DNA from: Taibaiella koreensis | Lineage (GTDB): Bacteria; Bacteroidota; Bacteroidia; Chitinophagales; Chitinophagaceae | Direction of reading: 5' to 3' | Assembly (NCBI RefSeq): GCF_003545715.1 | Contig: NZ_QVNU01000008.1 | Location: 62,001-126,000, forward strand | DNA length: 64,000 bases | Shown here: piece by piece, positions 16,161 to 24,293 of the stretch | How the letters are laid out: each line of letters starts with the position of its first letter | Position numbering within the stretch: position 1 is the first letter of the stretch | Position numbers and translations under genes: made by a program | Notes under the pieces: generated by a model | What the model was told of the DNA's origin: nothing | Database searches by the model: none | The model's input: only the letters and a program-made list of their open reading frames with translations

Positions 16161-16958
16161 ATGAAGACTATTTTCATCACCGGCGCTTCCTCAGGCCTGG
16201 GTAAAGCTACTGCAAAATTATTCGCTGCCAATGGCTGGAACGTGATCGCTACCATGCGTCGACCCGAACAGGAAACCGAATTGGGACAGATCCCCAATAT
16301 TACCCTTTTGCCCCTTGATGTAACCAACCTGCAACAGGTAAGGTCCACCGTACAGCAAGCTATTGCTCTAAGTGATATTGATGTGGTGTTCAACAATGCC
16401 GGCTATGGCCTTATGGGACCATTAGAGGCCATCAGCGATGAGCAGATCGTGCGCCAGTTCGACACCAATCTGCTGGGTGTGATCCGCGTAGCGCAAGCCT
16501 TTATTCCTTATTTCAGGGAAAAGAAAAGAGGCCTTTTCCTTACCACAACCTCCATCGGCGGACACATTACTTTCCCCTTCAGCTCCCTGTATCACGCCAC
16601 CAAGTGGGCGCTCGAAGGCTGGAACGAAAGCATGGCCTTTGAGTTGCGCAAGATAGGCGTGGGTACCAAAACCATAGCTCCCGGCGGTATTCAAACCGAT
16701 TTCATTGGCCGCTCGCTGGATTTCTCACCGCATCCGGCTTACCAGCAATGGACCGATAGCTTGTTTGCCGGCATTGAGCAGCACCAGTTCAGCCCGGTAG
16801 AGGCTATTGCAGCGGTGGTGTATGAAGCGGCCACCGATGGTAAGGACCAATTGGTTTACCTTGCCGGGCCCGATGCCGAGGCAATGCATGCCCGGCGCAG
16901 GGAATTGGGTAACGAAGCTTTTCACCAGCAGATGGAAGCGACATTTTTGGGTGCCTAA
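16161..16958 (+). CDS. short-chain dehydrogenase/reductase
   Basis: Classical SDR of 265 residues with the NAD(P)-binding ITGASSGLGKATAKLF, DVVFNNAGYGLMGP, the active-site Ser in TTTSIGGH, and YHATKWALEGW with Tyr and Lys in the YxxxK arrangement. The ATG at 16161 places the glycine motif at residues 6-14, as usual. It belongs to the cP1 type that often uses NADPH. It is followed after 18 bases by an AraC regulator, a common arrangement in Bacteroidota in which the regulator controls the reductase. The substrate is unknown. Confidence 0.9.
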   Translation: MKTIFITGASSGLGKATAKLFAANGWNVIATMRRPEQETELGQIPNITLLPLDVTNLQQVRSTVQQAIALSDIDVVFNNAGYGLMGPLEAISDEQIVRQFDTNLLGVIRVAQAFIPYFREKKRGLFLTTTSIGGHITFPFSSLYHATKWALEGWNESMAFELRKIGVGTKTIAPGGIQTDFIGRSLDFSPHPAYQQWTDSLFAGIEQHQFSPVEAIAAVVYEAATDGKDQLVYLAGPDAEAMHARRRELGNEAFHQQMEATFLGA

Positions 16959-16964
16959 AAATCC

Positions 16965-16972
16965 TAACTTCG
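16965..16972 (+). promoter_or_regulatory. possible -7 box TAACTTCG for the AraC gene
   Basis: Near match to TAnnTTTG, four bases before the GTG start at 16977. It could give a leaderless transcript in addition to read-through from the SDR gene. Confidence 0.35.
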
Positions 16973-16976
16973 TATC

Positions 16977-17897
16977 GTGAAAAAGGAAACGCATATTCCG
17001 CAAAAGTTTCACGCCATAGCCGATCTGCACCGGTCGCTGGGTTTGTCTAAGCCCCTGCATCCGCTGATCAGCCTGGTGGATAATACCCGCATTTCGGTGG
17101 AGAAGGACCGCCTGCCGGAAGGGTTTGTGTTTGATTTTTACAAAATCTCCTATAAGCAGGGGCAGCCAGGCAAGATCCGGTATGGGCAAAGCTATTACGA
17201 CTTTGACGAGGGCGGGCTGGTATTTACAGCACCCAACCAGGTGCTGGCCGTTACAGATGACACGGAATACAAGGGCTATACCTTATTGATCCATCCCGAT
17301 TTCTTCAGGGGCTATCCCCTGGCAAAGAATATCCGTAATTACGGTTTCTTTTCCTACTCAGCCAACGAAGCCCTGTATCTTTCCGAAAGGGAGCGCAAAA
17401 CGGTATTGGAAGTGTTCCGTCATATCGAAGAGGAGCTGAGCCATACCATCGACGAGTTTAGCCATGAGGTGCTGCTCTCGCAGATCGAAGTGTTGCTCAA
17501 TTACAGCAACCGCTTTTACAAAAGGCAGTTCCTGACGCAGAAGGTCGCGCATCACGATACGCTGATGCAACTTGAGGGCCTGCTGGATGATTATTTCAAC
17601 GATACGCAGGCTTTGATGAAAGGCCTGCCCACCGTACAGTACCTGGCCGATCAGCTGCATTTTTCGCCACGCTACCTCAGCGATATATTGCGCTCCATTA
17701 CCGGGCAGAATACACAGCAACATATTCACGAAAAGGTGATCGAAAAAGCCAAGGAATACCTGACCACGGATAACCTAACGGTGGCCGAAGTAGCCTACCA
17801 GCTGGGCTTTGAGCATCCGCAATCGTTTAACAAGATCTTTAAAAAGAAAACCAGTCTCACGCCACTGGCCTTCAAGCAATCGTTTCATAAAAACTAA
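16977..17897 (+). CDS. AraC family transcriptional regulator
   Basis: A 306-residue regulator with an N-terminal cupin-like sensing domain (HPLISLVDNTRISVEKD, YGQSYYDFDEGGLVFTAPNQVL) and a C-terminal AraC DNA-binding domain. The latter shows both HTH units: VQYLADQLHFSPRYLSDILRSITG at about 222-245, and LTVAEVAYQLGFEHPQSFNKIFKKKTSLTPLAF at about 266-298. The start is a GTG. It probably controls the SDR gene just upstream and perhaps the glycosylase gene two bases downstream; the effector is unknown. Confidence 0.9.
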   Translation: MKKETHIPQKFHAIADLHRSLGLSKPLHPLISLVDNTRISVEKDRLPEGFVFDFYKISYKQGQPGKIRYGQSYYDFDEGGLVFTAPNQVLAVTDDTEYKGYTLLIHPDFFRGYPLAKNIRNYGFFSYSANEALYLSERERKTVLEVFRHIEEELSHTIDEFSHEVLLSQIEVLLNYSNRFYKRQFLTQKVAHHDTLMQLEGLLDDYFNDTQALMKGLPTVQYLADQLHFSPRYLSDILRSITGQNTQQHIHEKVIEKAKEYLTTDNLTVAEVAYQLGFEHPQSFNKIFKKKTSLTPLAFKQSFHKN

Positions 17898-17899
17898 CC

Positions 17900-18451
17900 A
17901 TGTCGTACTGCAGCGTTATCGATACCTTACAGCCCGAAGAAAAAAAGGCTTTGCACCAGAATTATCACGACAACCATTATGGTTTTCCTATTCACGACGA
18001 CAATGAGCTGTTTGGCCGTCTAATTATGGAGATCAACCAGGCCGGCCTCAGCTGGGAAACGATATTGAAGAAAGAAGCCTCATTTCGCAAGGCTTATCAC
18101 AACTTTAATATTAAGAAGGTAGCAGCTTATGGTGAAAAGGATATTGAGCGGCTGATGAACGATGCCGGCATTATCAGGAACAAGCTGAAGGTGAATGCGG
18201 CCATAGAAAATGCAAAGACCATCCTGGCCTTGCAGAAAGAATATGGTTCCTTTGAAAAATGGCTGGCGCATCATCATCCCAAAACGAAAGAGGAGTGGGT
18301 AAAGCTGTTCAAAAAAACCTTCCGCTTCACCGGCGGCGAGATCGTGAACGAATTCCTGATGAGCACCGGCTACCTTCCGGGGGCACATACGCCGCAATGC
18401 CGCATCTATAGCGAAGTAATGAAGCAAAAGCCCATGTGGGCAGCGAAATAA
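17900..18451 (+). CDS. tag: DNA-3-methyladenine glycosylase I
   Basis: Base-excision repair enzyme removing 3-methyladenine from alkylated DNA. The 183-residue length and motifs fit Tag: Cys4 near the start, the YHDNHYGFPIHDD segment, LIMEINQAGLSWETILKKEASFRKAYHNFN, and the C-terminal GAHTPQC, where His and Cys complete the zinc site known from E. coli Tag. It begins two bases after the AraC stop, so SDR, regulator and glycosylase may form one transcript. This would link alkylation repair with a reductase, though the linkage may be incidental. Confidence 0.93.
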   Translation: MSYCSVIDTLQPEEKKALHQNYHDNHYGFPIHDDNELFGRLIMEINQAGLSWETILKKEASFRKAYHNFNIKKVAAYGEKDIERLMNDAGIIRNKLKVNAAIENAKTILALQKEYGSFEKWLAHHHPKTKEEWVKLFKKTFRFTGGEIVNEFLMSTGYLPGAHTPQCRIYSEVMKQKPMWAAK

Positions 18452-18554
18452 TGTACCTAAGGTGATGGTTTATTTTCTTGCGGCGCCGCTACGATGCGGC
18501 GTCGCTTTCAGTTAATCGATTTCCTACGGCTACTCCTTGGCTTTGCGATTACGG

Positions 18555-19076
18555 TCAGCTACGTGTTTCTATGGGATGACCCAGCAGCAGCAAAAGCTGC
18601 CTGAGACGGTCAAATGTCTTAATGTCGGTACTGACCGGCCTCCCATATATGGATTCAATGCTGTCGCATTCGAAACATATATTGATCCCTTCGATCAGCT
18701 CATCCTGCTCATTGTAAAATAATATCGCATCGCGATATACAGGCAGGCACATCCACAATGCTTCCTCCTGTACTGTTGTTCGGAGCCCTTCGATCAAAGC
18801 CTGGCCGGCACTTTCGGAGCGATAAATCTTGCTGACCAACCTGGCTGTTTGGCTTATATTTCCCTGTGTATCGATAATCCGTTCAGCATGCCGATTGGCC
18901 GTTACCTCATCGAGGCGTTTGTATTCCTGCCGTTCTTCAGGCGTCAACATTCCTTTTGCGCTGGCTAATGCGAATAGATCCCTGAAAGCCTGATGCGCCG
19001 CCGTTCTTTGAAAGGAATAGCTGAGAAAATAGCTGAAGGCAATGTCCTCGATATAGGCCGCCGATGTTCTTTCCAT
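18555..19076 (-). CDS. hypothetical protein (173 aa), second gene of a two-gene unit
   Basis: Unrecognised. I start it at MERTSAAYIED (19076), 19 bases after the stop of the upstream gene on the same strand. It has no signal or membrane segment. The centre is helical and charged (LTPEERQEYKRLDEVTANRH). The end has YRDAILFYNEQDELIEGINICFECDSIESIYGR, a strand-turn-strand with two Cys that resembles the IVFYD..G..V..LNICFEC motif of many uncharacterised Bacteroidota proteins, often found in single-domain or immunity-like genes. No function is offered. It is probably co-expressed with the gene at 19096-19515. Confidence 0.55.
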   Translation of the reverse strand: MERTSAAYIEDIAFSYFLSYSFQRTAAHQAFRDLFALASAKGMLTPEERQEYKRLDEVTANRHAERIIDTQGNISQTARLVSKIYRSESAGQALIEGLRTTVQEEALWMCLPVYRDAILFYNEQDELIEGINICFECDSIESIYGRPVSTDIKTFDRLRQLLLLLGHPIETRS

Positions 19077-19095
19077 AAAGCGTTTGCAGGCTGTT

Positions 19096-19515
19096 CTAGT
19101 CTTCGTCTTTAATTTCCGTAGGCCAGTGGTTGAAAATCCGGAAGATCTCATCCAGGTCGAGTGGGCAGTTTACAGGCAGGCTTACCGAAGCGATGCCACC
19201 CATATCGACCTGCCAATAGCCACCCTGGCGGGTAATCTCATCACCCAGCAGCTGGTAGTCTGCAGCAGGAACACTCTGACTTAAGAGAAAACGACGGGTA
19301 GTATAGGGCGACATTTTCGTAATCTTTACGATTTCGTGATGACCGTCCTGGTTGAAGCGGGTCAGGAATTCTGTCCCTATGGTAATGGTGGGATTGAACA
19401 ACTCATTTTCGACAGCCCTGAAGGTATGCGCATCCAGCTGCTCCACATACATGCTGCCGGTCATATCCACGCGTTTATCATGCACCATAATGCTAACCAT
19501 CTTCGGTTCTTCCAT
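19096..19515 (-). CDS. hypothetical protein (139 aa), first gene of a two-gene unit
   Basis: Unrecognised small soluble protein. I start it at MEEPKMVSIMVHD (19515); the longer frame overlaps the leader of the divergent AraC gene. It contains strand-rich stretches (TFRAVENELFNPTITIGTEFLTRF, HEIVKITKMSPYTTRRF) and an acidic C-terminus ending HWPTEIKDED. Size, solubility, acidity and pairing with another small soluble protein are reminiscent of immunity or accessory genes, but this is only a resemblance. It is divergent from the AraC regulator at 19631, which might control it. Confidence 0.55.
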   Translation of the reverse strand: MEEPKMVSIMVHDKRVDMTGSMYVEQLDAHTFRAVENELFNPTITIGTEFLTRFNQDGHHEIVKITKMSPYTTRRFLLSQSVPAADYQLLGDEITRQGGYWQVDMGGIASVSLPVNCPLDLDEIFRIFNHWPTEIKDED

Positions 19516-19630
19516 GGCAATTAGTTTTATCGAAGGACAAATGTAGAAATTTATGTGTTTGGATAACACCATGTTCACTAGCTTTACCCGGTATTTTACA
19601 GGTTTGATATTTACAATACCTTATGAACCG

Positions 19631-20566
19631 ATGAAACGTATCAAAAGCACTTCTCTGGAGGAATTCTATAAGCAGGCAGCCGATTTTACGGGCCAGGAAA
19701 TAGATGCCTTGCTGCCACCGGGAATTAACAAAGAGGTAGGGCATTTTAATGTATTTGATCTCGCGAAAACGATAGCGGAGGTAAAACGCAAATCAGTAAT
19801 GCCCTATAACCGCCGGGCTTATTATAAGATCAGTCTCATACGGGGTAAGAACCGGGCCGAATATGCCGACAAGGTGATCAATATCGAGAGGAATGCCTTA
19901 CTGTTTGCCACGCCCAAGGTGCCTTATCACTGGCTGCCGCAGGACCCTGAGCAGGCGGGCTATTTCTGTGTCTTTACCGATAGCTTCCTCATCCGTAACA
20001 AGAGTGGGGTAGTACTTGACGACCTGCCCATTTTCCGGTCCGGCGGCTACCCGGTATTCGAGATCAGCGATGCGGAAGCAGATGAGATCGCGCAGGTATT
20101 TGAAAAGATGCAGAAAGAGATCGCTTCTGACTATGCGTATAAGTACGACTTGCTGCGCAATTATGTGCTGGAGCTGATCCATTACGGACAGAAGCTGCAG
20201 CCGGCTGCAGCACTGTACACCGAGCACAATGCCTCGGCCAGGGTCACTTCGCTGTTTATCGAGCTGCTGGAACGCCAGTTCCCCATTGAGCTGCCCAGTC
20301 AGAAAGTGAGCCTCCGTACAGCAAAGGATTATGCCGACCGGCTGGCGATCCATGTCAATTACCTCAACAAAGTGCTCAAAGAGAATACCGGGAAAACGAC
20401 CACGCACCTGATCAGCACCCGCATTGCACAGGAGGCCAAGATCCTGCTGAAACAGACCGACTGGAATATTTCGGAGATCGCCTGGTGCCTGGGGTTTGAG
20501 GAACTCGCGCACTTTTCCAATTTTTTCAAAAAGCAGACCTCCGTATCGCCTTTACAGTTCCGGTAG
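19631..20566 (+). CDS. AraC family transcriptional regulator
   Basis: A 311-residue AraC regulator. The N-terminal part (GHFNVFDLAKTIAEVKRKSVMPYNRRAYYKISLIRG) is a cupin-type ligand domain; the DNA-binding domain occupies the last ~100 residues with RTAKDYADRLAIHVNYLNKVLKENTGK and WNISEIAWCLGFEELAHFSNFFKKQTSVSPLQFR as the two helix-turn-helix units. I start it at MKRIKSTSLEEF because upstream in-frame codons read as non-coding leader. The nearest candidate target is the divergent two-gene unit. The effector is unknown. Confidence 0.9.
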   Translation: MKRIKSTSLEEFYKQAADFTGQEIDALLPPGINKEVGHFNVFDLAKTIAEVKRKSVMPYNRRAYYKISLIRGKNRAEYADKVINIERNALLFATPKVPYHWLPQDPEQAGYFCVFTDSFLIRNKSGVVLDDLPIFRSGGYPVFEISDAEADEIAQVFEKMQKEIASDYAYKYDLLRNYVLELIHYGQKLQPAAALYTEHNASARVTSLFIELLERQFPIELPSQKVSLRTAKDYADRLAIHVNYLNKVLKENTGKTTTHLISTRIAQEAKILLKQTDWNISEIAWCLGFEELAHFSNFFKKQTSVSPLQFR

Positions 20567-20695
20567 CTTGTTGCTGTATGCAAGAGGTATGACTTTAGTC
20601 CTCATCTTTACAGGGGAGCCAACTTCCGCCGTTCCGACCGGCGGATGGCACTGTCTGCACTTGCAGGAGATAGCAAGTGACTGCCGGTAAAGCCC

Positions 20696-20703
20696 TATCT
20701 TTG
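20696..20703 (+). promoter_or_regulatory. -7 box TATCTTTG for the Omp85-like gene
   Basis: Exact TAnnTTTG match lying inside the longest open frame of the next gene, so the start codon must be downstream of it. No good -33 partner found. Confidence 0.5.
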
Positions 20704-20727
20704 CCCCTTCCTGAAAAACAGCCCGTT

Positions 20728-22113
20728 TTGAGACTGTCTTTACTGACCCTGTTCTGCCTTTGTACGCTTGCTACTTTTGCCCAGCCGGAAACGCCCGGGA
20801 AGGGTACTGACAGCGTTTTCCTAAAGACAATTATCATTTCCGGGCAGCGGAAGACAAAGGATCGCATCATTCTTCGTGAACTGAGCGTACAGCAAGGCGA
20901 CCGTTTACCAAAGGCGGACCTTGCTATACTACAGGAGAAGAACCGGCTGCGCCTGGTCAACCTGCGTCTATTTACTGACGTAAAGGTCAGTTGGGAGCCC
21001 ATTGCCGGCGATACCTTCAGCATGGCTGTTTTTGTGCTGGACCGTTTCCCCATCATGCCAGATCCCAATTTTGAATTTGCCGACCGTAATTTCAATGTCT
21101 GGTGGACGGAACAGAACCGGGATCTCCGTCGTATCAACCTGGGGCTTACCCTAAACCACAATAATTTCAGGGGCAATCATGAAACGGTGGGTATTACCGG
21201 GCAGGTCGGCTATACGCAAAAAATAGGCCTTACCTATGCCCGGCCTTTTGCCGATAAGGATCAGCGTCACGGCTACGGCGTATCTGTCTTCGGCTTGCAG
21301 AACCGGGAGATCGCCTATATGACCGATACCAACAAGCTGAAATTCCTGCGCAGCAGCAATAATTTTATGCAGCGCCGCTTTGATGTTGCTGTGTGGTACA
21401 CTTACCGCCCCCGGTATGCCGCCACACACCTGGTCGAGCTATCGTTCCATCACTATTGGATCAGCGATACGATTGCCGAGCTCAATCCCTCGTATCTGGG
21501 CGGTGGCCGTACCCAGGAAAATGTATTGAAATTGCTCTACCGCTATGAGTACAACGGCGTCGATAACTGGAATTATCCCCTCACCGGGCGCCGCTTTGTG
21601 GGCGTTTTTGAGCAGAAGCTGGCGTTGCAGAGCGGGCAGTGGCAAACCTGCATTAACCTGCATTATGATCATTTTATTAATCCCTGGAAAAAATGGTATG
21701 GCTCGCTCATCCTGAGGGGTAGGGTCTCGCTGCCGCAGGACCAGCCTTATATTTTCCGGCAAAACCTGGGTTACGAGTTTGACTATATCCGCGGGTATGA
21801 GTACTATGTGATCGATGGCTCCTGCTTCGGCATTGTAAGGGCCAATTTTAAGCGCGAGCTCGTCAACTGGCACATCAACCTGCCCATCCGTTTCTTCGAG
21901 GTCATTCCCATCAGGGTGTATGGCAAAGTGTATGGCGATGCGGGGGCAGGATACAACAAGTACCCGGTCAACGATCGCCTGTACAACCGTGCTTTATACT
22001 CGGCCGGGGTAGGCCTCGATATCGTTACCCTATATGATATCAAGGTGCGTATCGAGTATACGATCAATCACCTCAATGAAAAAGGGCTATATTTACACCG
22101 CAATGGCGAGTAA
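20728..22113 (+). CDS. Omp85-family outer membrane barrel (BamA/TamA-like) with one POTRA
   Basis: Outer-membrane protein of about 461 residues. A TTG start at 20728 gives a good signal peptide (LRLSLLTLFCLCTLATFAQ); the upstream GTG at 20677 precedes the promoter and is rejected. One POTRA-like domain follows: FLKTIIISGQRKTKDRIILRELSVQQGD, then LRLVNLRLFTDVKVSW. From about residue 120 the protein is a beta barrel in the surface-antigen family, with alternating strands, YGVSVFGLQNREIAYMTD, YNYPLTGRRF-like turns and a terminal IEYTINHLNEKGLYLHRNGE. With one POTRA it resembles small BamA-like or TpsB-like proteins rather than BamA itself (five POTRAs). nadK follows after 78 bases. Confidence 0.82.
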   Translation: MRLSLLTLFCLCTLATFAQPETPGKGTDSVFLKTIIISGQRKTKDRIILRELSVQQGDRLPKADLAILQEKNRLRLVNLRLFTDVKVSWEPIAGDTFSMAVFVLDRFPIMPDPNFEFADRNFNVWWTEQNRDLRRINLGLTLNHNNFRGNHETVGITGQVGYTQKIGLTYARPFADKDQRHGYGVSVFGLQNREIAYMTDTNKLKFLRSSNNFMQRRFDVAVWYTYRPRYAATHLVELSFHHYWISDTIAELNPSYLGGGRTQENVLKLLYRYEYNGVDNWNYPLTGRRFVGVFEQKLALQSGQWQTCINLHYDHFINPWKKWYGSLILRGRVSLPQDQPYIFRQNLGYEFDYIRGYEYYVIDGSCFGIVRANFKRELVNWHINLPIRFFEVIPIRVYGKVYGDAGAGYNKYPVNDRLYNRALYSAGVGLDIVTLYDIKVRIEYTINHLNEKGLYLHRNGE

Positions 22114-22191
22114 GGGTCCTGCAAAGCCGGCTACGGGCGGCTCTTGACAAAAAAATGCTATTATTCATCTCCTTTCCCATTGCCTGATATC

Positions 22192-23070
22192 ATGCTGATC
22201 GCTTTATACAATCGTGTGTTTGAAGAGGCAGACATTCCGCTGCTGCAGCACACCTTTCACCTGCTGAAGGAAAACAACGTACGCGTCACTGTTTTTAAGG
22301 ACTTTTACGAACGGATGCTGCCCCATATCGATTTTGAGCAGGAGCCATTGTTGTTTACCGGCTACGACGATCTGAGCCGCAATACCAATTTTATGATCAG
22401 CCTGGGTGGCGATGGCACCATGCTGGATACCGTATGCTTCATAGGCGATACCAATATCCCCATTATCGGCATCAACCTGGGACGGTTGGGCTTCCTTGCG
22501 GCCATACCGGAAAATGAGATCGACATTGCACTCAATGGTCTCATCCGCGGCTCTTATACCATCGACAAACGTACACTGGTGCATCTCGATTCCAGTATAC
22601 CCTTGTTCGGAGAAAGCCCTTTTGCCCTTAACGAGTTCACGCTCCATCGCAAGGATACTTCTTCGATGATCAAGATCCATACCTATCTCAATGGGGAATT
22701 CCTCAATACGTATTGGGCCGACGGCCTTATCGTATCTACGCCTACCGGCAGCACCGGCTATTCGCTCAGTTGCAGCGGGCCCTTGGTATTTCCGCAGACG
22801 TCCAGCTTCGTGATTACGCCGGTAGCCCCGCATAACCTGAACATACGGCCTATTGTGGTACCGGACGACAATGTGATCTCTTTCGAGATAGAAGGACGTA
22901 CCGATAATTTCCTCTGCACGCTGGATTCCCGGGTGGAGACCATTACCCGCGAAGTGCAGCTGGCCATCAAGAGGGAACGCTTTACCATTTCCCTGGTACG
23001 GCTCGATGAGCACAATTTCCTGAAGACGATACGGCAAAAGCTGTACTGGGGCATCGACAGCCGCAACTAA
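22192..23070 (+). CDS. nadK: NAD kinase
   Basis: Cytoplasmic enzyme phosphorylating NAD to NADP. Motifs are LGGDGTMLDT at 71-80, NLGRLGFLA, NEFTLHR, and STPTGSTGYSLS, the second glycine-rich site; the C-terminus has VPDDNVISFE. At 292 residues it is full length. I start at MLIALYNRVF (22192), as NadK proteins in this phylum begin directly with the first beta strand; the longer frame from a TTG at 22144 adds nothing recognisable. It is downstream of the Omp85-like gene and ahead of an independent LemA promoter. Confidence 0.95.
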   Translation: MLIALYNRVFEEADIPLLQHTFHLLKENNVRVTVFKDFYERMLPHIDFEQEPLLFTGYDDLSRNTNFMISLGGDGTMLDTVCFIGDTNIPIIGINLGRLGFLAAIPENEIDIALNGLIRGSYTIDKRTLVHLDSSIPLFGESPFALNEFTLHRKDTSSMIKIHTYLNGEFLNTYWADGLIVSTPTGSTGYSLSCSGPLVFPQTSSFVITPVAPHNLNIRPIVVPDDNVISFEIEGRTDNFLCTLDSRVETITREVQLAIKRERFTISLVRLDEHNFLKTIRQKLYWGIDSRN

Positions 23071-23101
23071 GCGTGCATTTGCCGAAAATTGGCCGTATAT
23101 A

Positions 23102-23132
23102 TTGCGTCATCAACTAAATAGTTTTATTTTTG
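23102..23132 (+). promoter_or_regulatory. promoter of the LemA gene
   Basis: TATTTTTG at 23125-23132 fits TAnnTTTG; TTG at 23102-23104 stands 20 bases upstream as the -33 element. The ATG is at 23163. Confidence 0.6.
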
Positions 23133-23162
23133 AACAAATAACGCTAACAAAAACAACAACAC

Positions 23163-23762
23163 ATGAAAAAGGGACTCATCGTTATTCTTGTACTTGTCGC
23201 TATCGTACTGATTGGCGGCTGCCAGGCCTGCAACCTGCAACGCAGCATGGTGCAGCTGGACGAAAACGTAAAAAATAAATGGGGTACGGTGCAAACCCAA
23301 TACCAGCGCCGTGCCGACCTAATCCCCAACCTGGTGGCTACGGTAAAGGGCGCTGCCGATTTTGAGCGCAGCACTTACGTACAAGTGGCACAAGCCAGGG
23401 CCGGAGAGCTGAAACAGGCTACCAATGTGCCTGCCGATAGCCTGAACGCACAAAAGATTGCCCAGATACAGAAAGCCAGCAACGCTACCCAGGAGGCTGC
23501 CAGGAGCATGATCAACATTATGGTGGAACGTTACCCCGACCTCAAAGCCAACCAGAATTTTCTGGGTCTGCAGGATGAGCTTTCCGGTACTGAAAACCGC
23601 ATTAATACTGCACGTATCGGTTACAACGATGCTGTACAGGACTACAATGTAAAGGTAAGGTCGTTCCCCAACAACCTTTTTGCCGGTATGCTGGGCTTTA
23701 AGCAGAAAGAAGTGTTCCAGGCAGAGGCCGGAGCGGAAAAAAGGCCTGAAGTTAAATTTTAA
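23163..23762 (+). CDS. LemA family protein
   Basis: LemA-family membrane-anchored helical protein, 199 residues. The first 22 residues are a hydrophobic anchor ending in GGC, perhaps lipidated. The body is a long helical bundle with LDENVKNKWGTVQTQYQRRADLIPNLVATVKGAADFE, ERYPDLKANQNFLGLQDELSGTENRI and ARIGYNDAVQDYNVKVRSFPNNLFAGMLGF, all typical of LemA. The family has no defined biochemical role, but members often neighbour TPM-domain (YgcG-like) genes, as they do here: two follow. A terminator separates lemA from the first TPM gene, so read-through or a second promoter is needed for co-expression. Confidence 0.93.
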   Translation: MKKGLIVILVLVAIVLIGGCQACNLQRSMVQLDENVKNKWGTVQTQYQRRADLIPNLVATVKGAADFERSTYVQVAQARAGELKQATNVPADSLNAQKIAQIQKASNATQEAARSMINIMVERYPDLKANQNFLGLQDELSGTENRINTARIGYNDAVQDYNVKVRSFPNNLFAGMLGFKQKEVFQAEAGAEKRPEVKF

Positions 23763-23781
23763 TACAAGAACGTTCTTAATG

Positions 23782-23806
23782 AAAAAGCGGGTAACACCGC
23801 TTTTTT
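23782..23806 (+). terminator. terminator after the LemA gene
   Basis: AAAAAGCGG, loop GTAACA, CCGCTTTTTT, followed by AATTT. It lies 14 bases before the next ATG and may act as an attenuator within the LemA-TPM cluster. Confidence 0.75.
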
Positions 23807-23819
23807 AATTTATTACTAT

Positions 23820-24281
23820 ATGTTCGGCTTATTCAAATCGAAAAAAGCACCGCTGATCGCCGATGCAGACCAGCGGGTGATCGTAGCGGCCATCAAGGCG
23901 GCAGAACGCAGCACTTCGGGCGAGGTACGGGTATATGTTGAATCGCGCTGCAGCTATGTCGATCCCATGGACCGGGCCAAAGAAGTTTTTTTTAAACTGA
24001 AAATGGAACGGACCGAGGCGCATAATGCTGTGCTGATCTATGTAGCCCTGACCGACCGGCAAATGGCCCTTTATGGCGATGAAGGCATTTTTAAAAAAAC
24101 CGGCGGTGATCCTTACTGGAAATATGAGCTGAGCCTGATGCGCCGTTTTTTCCAGGAGGGCCGCGTTGCCGATGGTATTGCCTCCTGCGCGATCAATATC
24201 GGCAAAGCCCTGGCCACGCATTTTCCCCATAGCGGCGATGATAAGAATGAATTACCCGACGATATCGTTTTTGGCCACTGA
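23820..24281 (+). CDS. TPM domain protein, cytoplasmic or peripheral
   Basis: TPM-domain protein of 153 residues without signal peptide. The domain spans most of the protein: VIVAAIKAAERSTSGEVRVYVESRC near the N-terminus, AHNAVLIYVALTDRQMALYGDEGIF in the middle, and FQEGRVADGIASCAINIGKAL. The TPM fold was first described in thylakoid protein TLP18.3, where acid phosphatase activity was reported; bacterial roles are unclear. A companion TPM protein with signal and glycine-rich tail follows after 12 bases. LemA plus two TPM genes in this order is a common Bacteroidota cluster. Confidence 0.88.
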   Translation: MFGLFKSKKAPLIADADQRVIVAAIKAAERSTSGEVRVYVESRCSYVDPMDRAKEVFFKLKMERTEAHNAVLIYVALTDRQMALYGDEGIFKKTGGDPYWKYELSLMRRFFQEGRVADGIASCAINIGKALATHFPHSGDDKNELPDDIVFGH

Positions 24282-24293
24282 TAACTACCGATC

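Noticed and set aside
20677-20727. GTG start for the Omp85-like protein
   Set aside because: It lies upstream of the only promoter-like box and would put a hydrophilic segment before the signal peptide.
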